Shown: piece after piece, positions 8,726-16,915 of the stretch
Layout: each line of letters begins with the position of its first letter
Position numbering within the stretch: the first letter of the stretch is position 1
From: UBA4782 sp034430215
GTDB taxonomy: Bacteria > Chloroflexota > Anaerolineae > Anaerolineales > Anaerolineaceae
Assembly (NCBI GenBank): GCA_034430215.1
Contig: DAOUFE010000019.1
Span: 310,001 to 374,000, forward strand
Length of the DNA: 64,000 nt
Reading direction: 5' to 3'
Notes under the pieces: model-generated
Database searches by the model: none
What the model was told of the DNA's origin: nothing
What the model saw: the letters and a program-made list of their open reading frames with translations, nothing else
Translations under genes and position numbers: made by a program

Positions 8726-9989
8726 TTTTTCTGATCTTCTTAAAAGATTGAACGGCTTAGGTGTAAAAGTTGGTGCGTCTCAACTTTCTGAACATCAGAT
8801 TGAGATAAAACCTCCTGCGATCGAAGACCTGATCCAGGGTGAGTATGAACATACACAATTTGGGGATATTTTTACTGCAACAACCCGATATTCATTTCCC
8901 TATAATCATGGGCAACAACCACTAATTCCCCCTAAAACATTATCAAATATTTCGCGCTGGGCAAAATTTACAGATAATGATGAACCTGATATCAAATCTA
9001 CTCTGTTCCTTGATACTGAAACGAGCGGGCTGGCAGGAGGTACAGGCACTTTTGTATTCATGATCGGTTTGGGGTGGTTTGAGCCATCAAATTTTGTAGT
9101 CAAACAATTGTTTATGCGTGATCCTTCAGAAGAGCAAGCTTTGTTGGCAGTTCTATCACGAATTACTGATGATTACTCATGTGTTGTGACATACAATGGT
9201 AAGTGTTTCGACATTCCACTATTACGCAGCCGGCACATCCAAAACCATTTTCCATTCGATATGGGTGAATGGAAGCACATTGATCTTCTTCATTTGGTCA
9301 GGCAGGTATGGAAATATAGCCAAGAATCGCGCACATTAAAAGATATGGAAATAAACATTTTGGGGTATCAACGCAGTCAGGAGGAAGTTCCAGGCTGGCT
9401 AGTGCCACAACTGTATTTTGAATATCTTCAAACGAGAGATCCACAACCATTGGTAGGCGTCTTTTATCACAACGCGATTGACATTGTATCTCTAGCCGCT
9501 CTTTTTTGTACAACAAGCCAGATGCTCGATTCACCCTTTGAACCATTACGTATACCTTCATCAAACGCTGATTATATTGGACTTGCCAGGATTTTTGAGA
9601 AAATATCAATGGCGGAGACTGCCGCCAGACTGTATGCCATTGGTATTGAGAACGGATTACCAGACGAATTGGAAATACCAGCACTCTTACGCTATGCTGA
9701 ACTCTGTAAACGCAATGGATATTTTGATGATGCAATCCATCTGTGGTCAAGAGCAGCTTCGCAGGGAAATATTGATGCCTGTGTTGAATTAGCAAAATAT
9801 TTTGAACATCAAGCCTGTGACCTTCAAATGGCTTATACCTGTACGGTTAAGGCAATATCATACCTGCCAGAGAAACATACCTACTCAACAAGAAAACAAG
9901 AATCAAATTTGAATAACAGACTAAATCGCTTATTGAAGAAAATCGATCATGTTATCGATCCAGGAGAATCTGAGAATGTCGCGCAATGA
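8718..9989 (+). CDS. mrfB: MrfB-like DEDD exonuclease with TPR-like C-terminus
   Basis: Ribonuclease H-like 3'-5' exonuclease of the YprB/MrfB family, the partner of the MrfA helicase in DNA-damage repair. The first DEDD motif is FLDTETSGL with D99 and E101, the second is the YNGKCFD stretch (D165), and the third is HNAID (H251, D255). The C-terminal ~140 residues are helical and resemble tetratricopeptide repeats, as in the Bacillus protein; the length (423) matches the family. The ATG lies within the 3' end of mrfA (ATGGATGA overlap), a strong sign of coupled translation of the two partners. Confidence 0.88.
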   Translation: MDDFSDLLKRLNGLGVKVGASQLSEHQIEIKPPAIEDLIQGEYEHTQFGDIFTATTRYSFPYNHGQQPLIPPKTLSNISRWAKFTDNDEPDIKSTLFLDTETSGLAGGTGTFVFMIGLGWFEPSNFVVKQLFMRDPSEEQALLAVLSRITDDYSCVVTYNGKCFDIPLLRSRHIQNHFPFDMGEWKHIDLLHLVRQVWKYSQESRTLKDMEINILGYQRSQEEVPGWLVPQLYFEYLQTRDPQPLVGVFYHNAIDIVSLAALFCTTSQMLDSPFEPLRIPSSNADYIGLARIFEKISMAETAARLYAIGIENGLPDELEIPALLRYAELCKRNGYFDDAIHLWSRAASQGNIDACVELAKYFEHQACDLQMAYTCTVKAISYLPEKHTYSTRKQESNLNNRLNRLLKKIDHVIDPGESENVAQ

Positions 9990-10548
9990 TGCCTTACGTT
10001 GGAATTATCGTTATCAGGAAGATAAGACTTACCATACAAAAGCTCCACGAGAGTTATTAAAAAAATATATACATTTGCTGCCCCAAAATGGAGTGGCTCT
10101 TGATGTAGCAATGGGGCTAGGAAGGGATGCCTGCTTGCTTGCACAGCAAGGTTTCACAGTATACGGTATTGATATTTCATTAAAAGCGCTTCTCAAAGCA
10201 AAAACTCGTTGCCCCCAATTGAGAGTTTTCATTGCCGACCTTGAAAATGTTCCCTTGCCACAATTGCAACCTGATGTAATTATAAATTTCTATTATTATC
10301 AGCCAACTCTGATTCCAACACTTACTAAAATGTTAAAACCTGGAGGATATTTCTTCTTTGAAGTGCTAACCACTCCCATGATAGAGAAGAAACCTGAGCT
10401 CAATCCAGATCATCTGATGGAACCAGGAAAGATATCGCAATACTTTTCAGAATTTGATATTATACATACATACGAAGGTTGGTCGACGAAAGAAGGATTG
10501 AGAGACCGAAGTATTGTCCAATTTGTTGGCAAGAAAAGGAATGAATGA
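9976..10548 (+). CDS. SAM-dependent methyltransferase (class I)
   Basis: A 190-residue Rossmann-fold methyltransferase resembling the TehB/methyltransferase-11 group. Motif I is DVAMGLGRDA (about residues 43-52), followed by YGIDIS for the SAM ribose and a KPGGYFFFE motif after strand 5. An earlier ATG exists at 9949, but AGGAG at 9962-9966 stands nine bases before the ATG at 9976, which is therefore chosen. It overlaps the mrfB stop by 14 bases and the next gene by 4 bases, so it belongs to the mrfAB operon. The substrate is unknown. A link to DNA-damage tolerance is only inferred from position. Confidence 0.75.
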   Translation: MSRNDALRWNYRYQEDKTYHTKAPRELLKKYIHLLPQNGVALDVAMGLGRDACLLAQQGFTVYGIDISLKALLKAKTRCPQLRVFIADLENVPLPQLQPDVIINFYYYQPTLIPTLTKMLKPGGYFFFEVLTTPMIEKKPELNPDHLMEPGKISQYFSEFDIIHTYEGWSTKEGLRDRSIVQFVGKKRNE

Positions 10549-10859
10549 TGTCCTCGAGTCCAAAAATGGTTGAGATTTATACTGCACATGGGATGCTTGA
10601 TGCAGAAACGATCAGATTATTTCTGCAATCGTATGAAGTTGAATCTGTTGTGTATCAAGAATCTGCTGGTATTGTCTATGGTTTTACTCAAGGTGAATTA
10701 GGTGCAGCTCACATTTACGTTCACGAAAAGGATTCACAACGAGCATCTCAACTGATCGAGCAAATGTTAAAAGATCAAGCAAATTCTATGAATAATTCTT
10801 CAAATGATTTTTTGGAAGATTCTTCAGAAGATTCTCTTGATGATCCATTAGATAATTAA
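10545..10859 (+). CDS. DUF2007 small protein with acidic tail
   Basis: A 104-residue protein matching the DUF2007 (putative signal-transducing) pattern: a ferredoxin-like domain beginning with a YTAHGMLDAE stretch and continuing through a GAAHIYV strand. The last ~22 residues are rich in Asp, Glu, Ser and Asn and look disordered. The start ATG overlaps the methyltransferase stop. A second ATG directly follows (10548). Its TAA overlaps the stop of the convergent MocA-like gene by four bases. No molecular function is known for the family. Confidence 0.7.
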   Translation: MMSSSPKMVEIYTAHGMLDAETIRLFLQSYEVESVVYQESAGIVYGFTQGELGAAHIYVHEKDSQRASQLIEQMLKDQANSMNNSSNDFLEDSSEDSLDDPLDN

Positions 10860-11470
10860 TCTTTATTGTTTTCTTTTTCTAAGCTCTTCAGAGCATTTTG
10901 ATATTCATCTGGCGTATCCATATCAGTCAGTATTGTGGGGCTATTTACAATAACGTAGCTGATTTCATTATTATGCTGGATGAGGAATGTTTTTAAATTC
11001 TGGGGTGGTTTCAGATCCATAATCGAATTCCATAATGTTTTGCCGACTAACCAGGGATGCCCTTTTCGCATTTGATAGCTGGGCACAACTATAGCCTCTT
11101 GAGGATATTGTTTGTGATAGTCAAGTATTTCTCTAATTACAAATTGTTCCAATTGAGGCTGGTCGCCAAGAACGATGAGAATACTCTCGCAATCTTCTGA
11201 TAAAGCCCTAATACCCCTTTGCAATGAATGTATCATTTCACCGTCAGAATATTCAGGGTTGAATATGTACCTTACCTCATCGAATATTGTTTCATTTTCT
11301 ACCTTCTCTCGATCTCTTCCTGTAATCAAGAGAATATCTTTTACCCCTGATGCGATAATCTGTTCTACAATCCAATGAATGACTGTTTGCCCCCGCCAGG
11401 GGAGCAGTAGCTTATTTTCCCCCATCCTTGTTGATAAACCAGCAGCAAGAACAATTGCAGTTACATTCAT
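10856..11470 (-). CDS. mocA: MocA-like molybdopterin nucleotidyltransferase (copy 1)
   Basis: NTP_transf_3 (MobA/MocA) family protein of 204 residues that would join CTP (or GTP) to Mo-molybdopterin, releasing pyrophosphate, to make the dinucleotide cofactor used by xanthine-dehydrogenase-type enzymes. The N-terminal nucleotide motif is LAAGLSTRMGENKLLLPW (about 8-25). GDQPQ holds the metal-binding Asp, and TDMDTPDEY lies near the C-terminus. It is the last gene of the long molybdenum-hydroxylase/F420 run and lies next to a second, divergent paralogue. Which copy makes MCD and which does something else cannot be told from sequence. Confidence 0.8.
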   Translation of the reverse strand: MNVTAIVLAAGLSTRMGENKLLLPWRGQTVIHWIVEQIIASGVKDILLITGRDREKVENETIFDEVRYIFNPEYSDGEMIHSLQRGIRALSEDCESILIVLGDQPQLEQFVIREILDYHKQYPQEAIVVPSYQMRKGHPWLVGKTLWNSIMDLKPPQNLKTFLIQHNNEISYVIVNSPTILTDMDTPDEYQNALKSLEKENNKD

Positions 11471-11485
11471 TCTAGTTCACTAAAC

Positions 11486-12070
11486 TCATTTGATTTCTAA
11501 TAACTTTTGATAGTCTTCTTTAGTATCAATATCCATGAATTCTTCTGGTCGTGACCAGGGTACCAGGGTTACATTAAATTCTTGAAATATTCCTTTTCCG
11601 CCCTGATCACCTGTTAATGCCAACAGTTTTGAAAATGTTTTGCGTGAAAACAAAACAGGATTTCCTCTATGCTCTCCACAATGAGGAACAAAAATATCCC
11701 CTGATTGTGATTTCCAAGCATCAATCACATGTTCAACCAGCTCGCAAGAGATGAGCGGTTGATCTGCTACGAAAAAGAATGCAGCTTCAATTTTCTTATC
11801 AAGTGCTTTTACCCCTTCAGCAATGGAACTTGCCTGGCCAGAATTCCATAATGTGTTTTCAATGAATGTAAATGTAAAATCATTAAGGGCAGCATGCACC
11901 TGTTCAGAATTTTTTCCCAGCACAACGACAACCTGAGAAAATTTCATGTGGTCAATCGTTTTTGCAACATGCCAAATAATCGGCTTCCCTTTCCAGGGAA
12001 ACAATAATTTCGATTGTCCAAAACGGATTGATCCACCCGCTGCTAGGAGGATTGCTGCAATACCCTTCAG
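11486..12070 (-). CDS. MocA-like molybdopterin nucleotidyltransferase (copy 2), probable CTG start
   Basis: An ATG-initiated frame would begin at 12004 and lack the essential N-terminal loop. The same frame continues upstream and encodes the complete family motif LAAGGSIRFGQSKLLFPW. The only plausible start is CTG at 12070-12068, six bases after a perfect GGAGG (12081-12077) and overlapping the upstream TGA. From there the protein is 194 residues, the usual MocA size, with ADQPL (metal Asp) and DIDTKEDY near the C-terminus. An ATT four codons in is a less likely alternative. It probably makes a molybdopterin dinucleotide for the hydroxylases encoded upstream. Confidence 0.75.
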   Translation of the reverse strand: MKGIAAILLAAGGSIRFGQSKLLFPWKGKPIIWHVAKTIDHMKFSQVVVVLGKNSEQVHAALNDFTFTFIENTLWNSGQASSIAEGVKALDKKIEAAFFFVADQPLISCELVEHVIDAWKSQSGDIFVPHCGEHRGNPVLFSRKTFSKLLALTGDQGGKGIFQEFNVTLVPWSRPEEFMDIDTKEDYQKLLEIK

Positions 12071-14283
12071 TCGAGTCCTCCGATTTCCTTGAGAACTCTT
12101 TCGCCAGTAAGAGGAAAATCATTGAACCATACACCAACTGCCTGATGAACTGCATCGGTAATTGCTGGTGTAAGAGGTAGAAATGGCATTTCACCCATCC
12201 CTCGGGCACCCCAAGGGCCATTGGGGTCTTCATATTCAAGGATAAGCGATTCAACTTTGCCTGGAATATCCAAAACAGTAGGTATCAAATAGGTAGATAG
12301 CTTAGTTGTTTTAGGAATGGCATTTTCTTGAATGAAATTCTCTAATGTAGCATAACCCGCTGCCTGAACAACAGCCCCTTCTACCTGACCTTGTACCAAC
12401 ATTGGGTTTACTGCATGCCCCACATCATCGGCGCAAATCACATTAAGGATGTGAACTTGCCCCGTTTCGGTATCTACAGCTACTTCCACCGCTTGCGCTA
12501 CATAACCATAAGCGAAATTTGGCGTAGATTTACCAGTTTCAGGGTCATAAGGTGTAGTTTTTGGCGCTCGATACTGATATTCACCTATAGCCGGTCGTTC
12601 TTCGTTATTCCACTTTTCAAGAGCAAGAGCTGCAGCACCCTTTATTGAATTACCTGCCATGAATGTCATTCGTGATGCAGATGCACTTCCAGAATTAAGA
12701 GTATAAGCTGTATCCGAAACAACCATTTCAATTTTATCGATGGAAATTCCAAGTGCTTCTGCTGCCATTTGCGAAAATACCGTATGGGCTCCCTGACCAA
12801 CATCTGCTCCCGAATGGAATACCACTGCCTTTTCTATCTTATCATCGCCATATAATGCAATTTTTGCTTGACATTGTTCTGGTGCACCAAATGAAAAACC
12901 GATATTCTTAAACGCACAGGCAAATCCAATCCCATGCTTCAAATGTTCTTTTCCAATGATCGGAGAGCACTCTGGTTTTACCCATTTCCCATCTTTTTGA
13001 GTCCATCCAGCTTTTACTGCACATTGCTCAACAACTTTATCAATAGATACTCCTTTGGGAAGTGGAGTACCAACGGACAAAAGTGATCCTTCTCGCAGTA
13101 AATTTTTCATTCTCAATTCGACGGGATCCATCTTTAGCGCTTCTGCAAGTTTATTCATTTGACTTTCTGCAGCAAAAGCCCCTTGTGGACCTCCAAAACC
13201 ACGGAAAGCACCATTGGGAATATTGTTGGTGTATACAGCATAAGAATCTACGCTTACATTTGGGATTTCATAAGGTCCAGTGCACATCAGGGTGGCGTTT
13301 CCAAGAACTTTAGGAGAAGTATAAATATATGCACCACCATCAGCGATGATTTCAACACGTGCTGCGGTCAGTTTTCCGTCCTTATTGGCTCCCCATTTGC
13401 ACCGTAATGTGTACGGATGTCGCTTATGATGACCAATGATCGATTCCTCACGACTCCAGATGATCTTTACTGGTCGGTTAATTCCTCTTTGTGACAATCG
13501 CCATGCAGCCAATGCTAAAATGATCTGGACTGACATATCTTCTCTACCGCCAAATGCACCACCAATTGCAGGATAAATGACACGAATTTGTTCCTCAGGA
13601 AGTCCCAATGCGTGAGCAATTTGCTCTCTGTCTTCATGCGTCCATTGACCAGCAACTACAACAGTAACACGTCCATCATCATCGATATACGAAAAACCTG
13701 CTTCTGGTTGGAGAAAAACGTGCTCTTGCAAAGGTGTACGATATTCGCTTTCTATGATGACATCTGCATCCCGAAAACCTTTATCCATATCTCCTTTCCG
13801 GATGCGAAAATGACAAAACACATTAGTACCTCGATCCGGGTGCAGAAGTACAGCATCATCTGCCATTGCAGCATGCCTGTCATCAACAACAGGAAGGTCT
13901 TCATAGACTACACGAATGTGTTTACAGGCGTTGGCAGCAATTTCTTCTGTCTCTGCAACAACCAAGGCAACCTGATCACCCACAAATCTTACCCGGTCTG
14001 TATAGGGTTTCGATGAACCTGGACCACATAAAACTGGCTGATCTTTTGTGCCTAACCCATACTCATTAACAGGCACATCTTTCGCGGTAAAGACCGCAAC
14101 AACACCTGTCATTTTTTCTGCTTCAGAAGTATCAATGCTCAATATTTTGGCATGCGGTCGATGAGCAAACAATACTTTCATGTAAAGCTGATCAGGCTTG
14201 TTAAAATCACCCGGATATAATGCCTTGCCTGTTACTTTTGCTACTGCATCGATCTTTGAGATTGATTTACCTATATAGTTCAT
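12067..14283 (-). CDS. Molybdenum hydroxylase, Mo-binding subunit (module 3)
   Basis: A 738-residue large subunit of the xanthine dehydrogenase / CO dehydrogenase / aldehyde oxidoreductase family, which hydroxylates N-heterocycles or aldehydes at a Mo-pterin centre using water as oxygen donor. Visible motifs are GGAFGGRED, AFRGFGGPQ, GADVGQGAH and, near the C-terminus, GARGMGEM with the invariant Mo-site Glu. Its FeS and FAD domains are on the separate 470-residue protein encoded upstream, separated by a small membrane protein gene. The substrate is not predictable; purines or other N-heterocycles fit the neighbourhood. Confidence 0.88.
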   Translation of the reverse strand: MNYIGKSISKIDAVAKVTGKALYPGDFNKPDQLYMKVLFAHRPHAKILSIDTSEAEKMTGVVAVFTAKDVPVNEYGLGTKDQPVLCGPGSSKPYTDRVRFVGDQVALVVAETEEIAANACKHIRVVYEDLPVVDDRHAAMADDAVLLHPDRGTNVFCHFRIRKGDMDKGFRDADVIIESEYRTPLQEHVFLQPEAGFSYIDDDGRVTVVVAGQWTHEDREQIAHALGLPEEQIRVIYPAIGGAFGGREDMSVQIILALAAWRLSQRGINRPVKIIWSREESIIGHHKRHPYTLRCKWGANKDGKLTAARVEIIADGGAYIYTSPKVLGNATLMCTGPYEIPNVSVDSYAVYTNNIPNGAFRGFGGPQGAFAAESQMNKLAEALKMDPVELRMKNLLREGSLLSVGTPLPKGVSIDKVVEQCAVKAGWTQKDGKWVKPECSPIIGKEHLKHGIGFACAFKNIGFSFGAPEQCQAKIALYGDDKIEKAVVFHSGADVGQGAHTVFSQMAAEALGISIDKIEMVVSDTAYTLNSGSASASRMTFMAGNSIKGAAALALEKWNNEERPAIGEYQYRAPKTTPYDPETGKSTPNFAYGYVAQAVEVAVDTETGQVHILNVICADDVGHAVNPMLVQGQVEGAVVQAAGYATLENFIQENAIPKTTKLSTYLIPTVLDIPGKVESLILEYEDPNGPWGARGMGEMPFLPLTPAITDAVHQAVGVWFNDFPLTGERVLKEIGGLD
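12068..12081 (-). promoter_or_regulatory. Shine-Dalgarno and CTG start of the second mocA-like gene
   Basis: On the minus strand, GGAGG (12081-12077) is followed by a six-base spacer and CTG (12070-12068). The GGAGG encodes Gly-Gly codons near the end of the Mo-subunit gene. The CTG shares two bases with its TGA stop. No ATG, GTG or TTG in this frame would yield the full N-terminal nucleotide-binding loop. Confidence 0.6.
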
Positions 14284-14313
14284 CGAAACCTCGAAAATTC
14301 CTTTTCAAATTGA

Positions 14314-14688
14314 TCAGCGTTTGTAGTGTTTTCCACGATATCGTAAATACGGCACATCCATTGGGCCATATCTTGTCGGTACAAACAGACTGTACAGGAA
14401 GAAAGTGATCGCCGAAAATATAGCACCAATCAAAAATATTAACGCAACGATTAGAATAGCTTTTACAATAATCAAATGATCGGGTAATTTGTACATCATC
14501 AATTCTTGAGGTATCCTTACCCATTGATATTTTGTGTTTAACTTCAATAATTCTATTGCCCCAAAATATGCGAGAATGGGTGTAAGAATGATCAGTGCAA
14601 ACCCGATCCCATTCCAGATAGGATGCACATCAGGTTTTAATGTTCTGGTATCCTCATTATCATAGGTAAACGTGTATTTTGTAGGCAT
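14314..14688 (-). CDS. Unknown small membrane protein inside the hydroxylase operon
   Basis: I do not recognise a family. The 124-residue protein has a charged N-terminus (about 25 residues), one hydrophobic segment near 28-46 and a second near 78-103, then a basic, Tyr/Arg-rich tail. Its ATG directly follows the stop of the FAD-FeS gene (five bases between) and is translationally close, and 30 bases separate it from the Mo-subunit gene. Placed between two subunits of one enzyme, it could anchor the complex to the membrane or link it to a quinone or other acceptor. That is inference; it has no cofactor-binding cysteines or histidine clusters. Confidence 0.6.
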   Translation of the reverse strand: MPTKYTFTYDNEDTRTLKPDVHPIWNGIGFALIILTPILAYFGAIELLKLNTKYQWVRIPQELMMYKLPDHLIIVKAILIVALIFLIGAIFSAITFFLYSLFVPTRYGPMDVPYLRYRGKHYKR

Positions 14689-14693
14689 CTCCC

Positions 14694-16106
14694 CTACTTT
14701 CTAATCGAAGCCCTTTCGATTGCCTGTAAAATTGAATAGTACCCGGTACATCGGCATAAGTTACCCGTTATCGCCTGTTTTACGTCTTCACCATCCGGAG
14801 ATTCTTTTTCCTCCATGAGCATAGCAGCTGATATGAGAAAACCCGGTGTGCAATACCCGCATTGCACTGCCCCTGTTTCGATAAAAGCTTCTTGTATTGG
14901 ATGCAGTTGTTCTTTATTTGCCAGACCTTCAACAGTAATAACCTTGGTGCCATGAGCGCGTTGCGCTGGCACCATGCAGCTCATCACAGCAATATCATCC
15001 ATGATCACTGTACAGGCTCCACACTCCCCTTCAGCACATCCTTCTTTTGTACCTGTCAGCAATCCATCTTCTCTTAGCAATCTTAGAAGAGATTTGTTAT
15101 GCTGCGGTGCATATTGTACTTCCTGATCATTTACAATTAACTTTATGGGATCATGAATGCCATGAATCGTCGTTTCATGGATCACTGGAACATGATTTTG
15201 AGTATATTTTCGTAATAGAACTGGTTTCGCTGGCATAATCGTTAAATTACTTCCATCGCGAATTGCCTGCAATGACCTTCTTGTGATCACTTCGACCATC
15301 TTTTTTCGATAAGCTGCGCTGGCGCGAATATCAGAAATTGGGTTTGCATCTGATGCACTAAGTTTTGCTGCCTGTACAATGGTTGCATCCTCAAGTTTTT
15401 TCCCTTGCAAATAATTTTCTGCAGATTCTGAATGAATAATAGTTGGAGCAACTGCCCCTAAAGTAATACAAGCATCTTGTATCGTCTCACCATTCATCTT
15501 TAATACTATTGAGACATTTACCAGTGAAATTGCCTGTGCATTTCGCAATGCATACTTGGTATATATGCCTTTTTCATCAGGTGATAGTGCAGGAAAACGT
15601 ACTTCAACCATCATTTCATCATCTTGCATCACTGTTTTCCGTACACCAAGATAAAAATCTCTTAATGGTACGATCCTTTCTTTATCCTCACTCTTTAAAA
15701 TAACTGACGCTTCGAGCGCCATTAAGGCTGAAATGGTATCATTAGCTGGAGAGGCAGTGATTAGATTTCCAATTACCGTCCCTCTATTTCTGATCTGAGG
15801 AGACCCTACCTGCCAACAGGCAAGAGCCAGGGGTAAACCATGCTCTCGAATGATCTTGGAACCCACACAATCATTGTGGGTAACGTTAAACCCTAGATGA
15901 ATAATTCCATCTTCGTCCAATGTAATCAGGTTGGAACAGGGTATACGGCTGATATCTACGAGAACATCAATGCCCGTTTTTATTCCGTTTTCCATTTCAA
16001 GCATCAGGTCAGTTCCACCTGCGATAATACGTGCTTTATTTTTGTATCTTTTTAGAACTGGTAATACATCATCGATACTTGCAGCATTGATGTACTTCTC
16101 CCACAT
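14694..16106 (-). CDS. Molybdenum hydroxylase, fused FAD and 2Fe-2S subunit (module 3)
   Basis: A 470-residue electron-transfer subunit. The N-terminal ~290 residues are a CoxM-type FAD domain with AGGTDLMLEM and GTVIGNLITASP motifs and a following CO_deh_flav_C region. From about residue 310 comes a CoxS-type domain with both 2Fe-2S clusters: CAEGECGAC plus a later Cys, then CGYC and CRC. The FAD-then-FeS order is the reverse of classical XdhA. The frame opens at TTG 16112, but ATG 16106 is seven bases after GGAGG and follows the xdhC stop by two bases, so it is preferred. Electrons would flow Mo to FeS to FAD to an external acceptor. Confidence 0.87.
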   Translation of the reverse strand: MWEKYINAASIDDVLPVLKRYKNKARIIAGGTDLMLEMENGIKTGIDVLVDISRIPCSNLITLDEDGIIHLGFNVTHNDCVGSKIIREHGLPLALACWQVGSPQIRNRGTVIGNLITASPANDTISALMALEASVILKSEDKERIVPLRDFYLGVRKTVMQDDEMMVEVRFPALSPDEKGIYTKYALRNAQAISLVNVSIVLKMNGETIQDACITLGAVAPTIIHSESAENYLQGKKLEDATIVQAAKLSASDANPISDIRASAAYRKKMVEVITRRSLQAIRDGSNLTIMPAKPVLLRKYTQNHVPVIHETTIHGIHDPIKLIVNDQEVQYAPQHNKSLLRLLREDGLLTGTKEGCAEGECGACTVIMDDIAVMSCMVPAQRAHGTKVITVEGLANKEQLHPIQEAFIETGAVQCGYCTPGFLISAAMLMEEKESPDGEDVKQAITGNLCRCTGYYSILQAIERASIRK

Positions 16107-16108
16107 AA

Positions 16109-16915
16109 TCAATCCTCCAATTTAAGTTCTTTCATTTTCTTTCCAGTTCCACCATTGCGTAACATGAGTATCTCTGCCATGATGCTTACTGCTATTTCTT
16201 CGGGTGTTTCAGCTTGCAGCTCAAGACCGATTGGTGAATGTACCTGGTCGATCTTATCTGTTGAAACACCTTTTTCTAGTAATTGCTTCCTGGTTACTGC
16301 CCATCGTCTTTTAGAACCAATCCCTCCAATGTATGCTGGTTTTGATTCCAAAAGTGTGGGAAGTCCTTCAACATCCACATCCGATCCTCGAGTGGTCAGA
16401 ACGATATATGTGTATCGATCAATGGAGAATTTCTCGCTGATTTCATTCATTGGAATAGGAAGAAAGATATCTCCATCAGGTTGAAATTCTGGCGTACAAA
16501 ATTCCACTCTGTCATCAGAAATTACGATCCGAAAACCCAACCATTTTGCCAGGTGCGCCAACGCTTTTCCTACATGCCCCCCTCCCACAATAAGCAAGGT
16601 TGGCTTGGGAATGATCGGTTCTATGTATATATCCAATTGACCTCCACATATGCCTGGATCTCCGTGTAAAGGATCGACCATGTTGTAATGCAGAACCCTG
16701 ATCTTTCCATCTTGAATAGCTGCTTTTGCTTCTTCGATCACCCTGTTCTCAACTTCGCCTCCCCCTACAGAACCTTTCATGCTGCCATCTTCATAATACA
16801 GCAATTTACTACCTTCATGGCGTGGAGTCGAGCCAGATGCTTTGATTACAGTGCATAACGCACCTGCTTTGCCAGAATCTTCAAGCTCCACTACATCTTG
16901 GTACAATGATCGCAT
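16109..16915 (-). CDS. xdhC: XdhC/CoxI family molybdenum cofactor maturation protein
   Basis: Chaperone that binds Moco/MCD, promotes its sulfuration and inserts it into xanthine-dehydrogenase-type enzymes. The 268-residue protein has the N-terminal XdhC_CoxI domain (GSTPRHEGSKLL, then a GSVGGGEVE stretch) and the C-terminal Rossmann domain (VGGGHVGKALAHLA, about 110-123). The ATG abuts the stop of the upstream pyrophosphatase gene. It lies directly ahead of hydroxylase module 3 but could serve all three modules. Confidence 0.88.
   Translation of the reverse strand: MRSLYQDVVELEDSGKAGALCTVIKASGSTPRHEGSKLLYYEDGSMKGSVGGGEVENRVIEEAKAAIQDGKIRVLHYNMVDPLHGDPGICGGQLDIYIEPIIPKPTLLIVGGGHVGKALAHLAKWLGFRIVISDDRVEFCTPEFQPDGDIFLPIPMNEISEKFSIDRYTYIVLTTRGSDVDVEGLPTLLESKPAYIGGIGSKRRWAVTRKQLLEKGVSTDKIDQVHSPIGLELQAETPEEIAVSIMAEILMLRNGGTGKKMKELKLED

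Noticed and set aside
9298..9795. 165-residue open frame antisense to mrfB
   Set aside because: It lies wholly inside the well-supported mrfB coding frame, has no ribosome site and shows no family motifs; it is a shadow frame.
11952..12254. 100-residue open frame on the minus strand between the Mo subunit and the second mocA-like gene
   Set aside because: It is out of frame with both neighbours and overlaps their conserved motifs; the mocA-like frame with a CTG start explains the region better.
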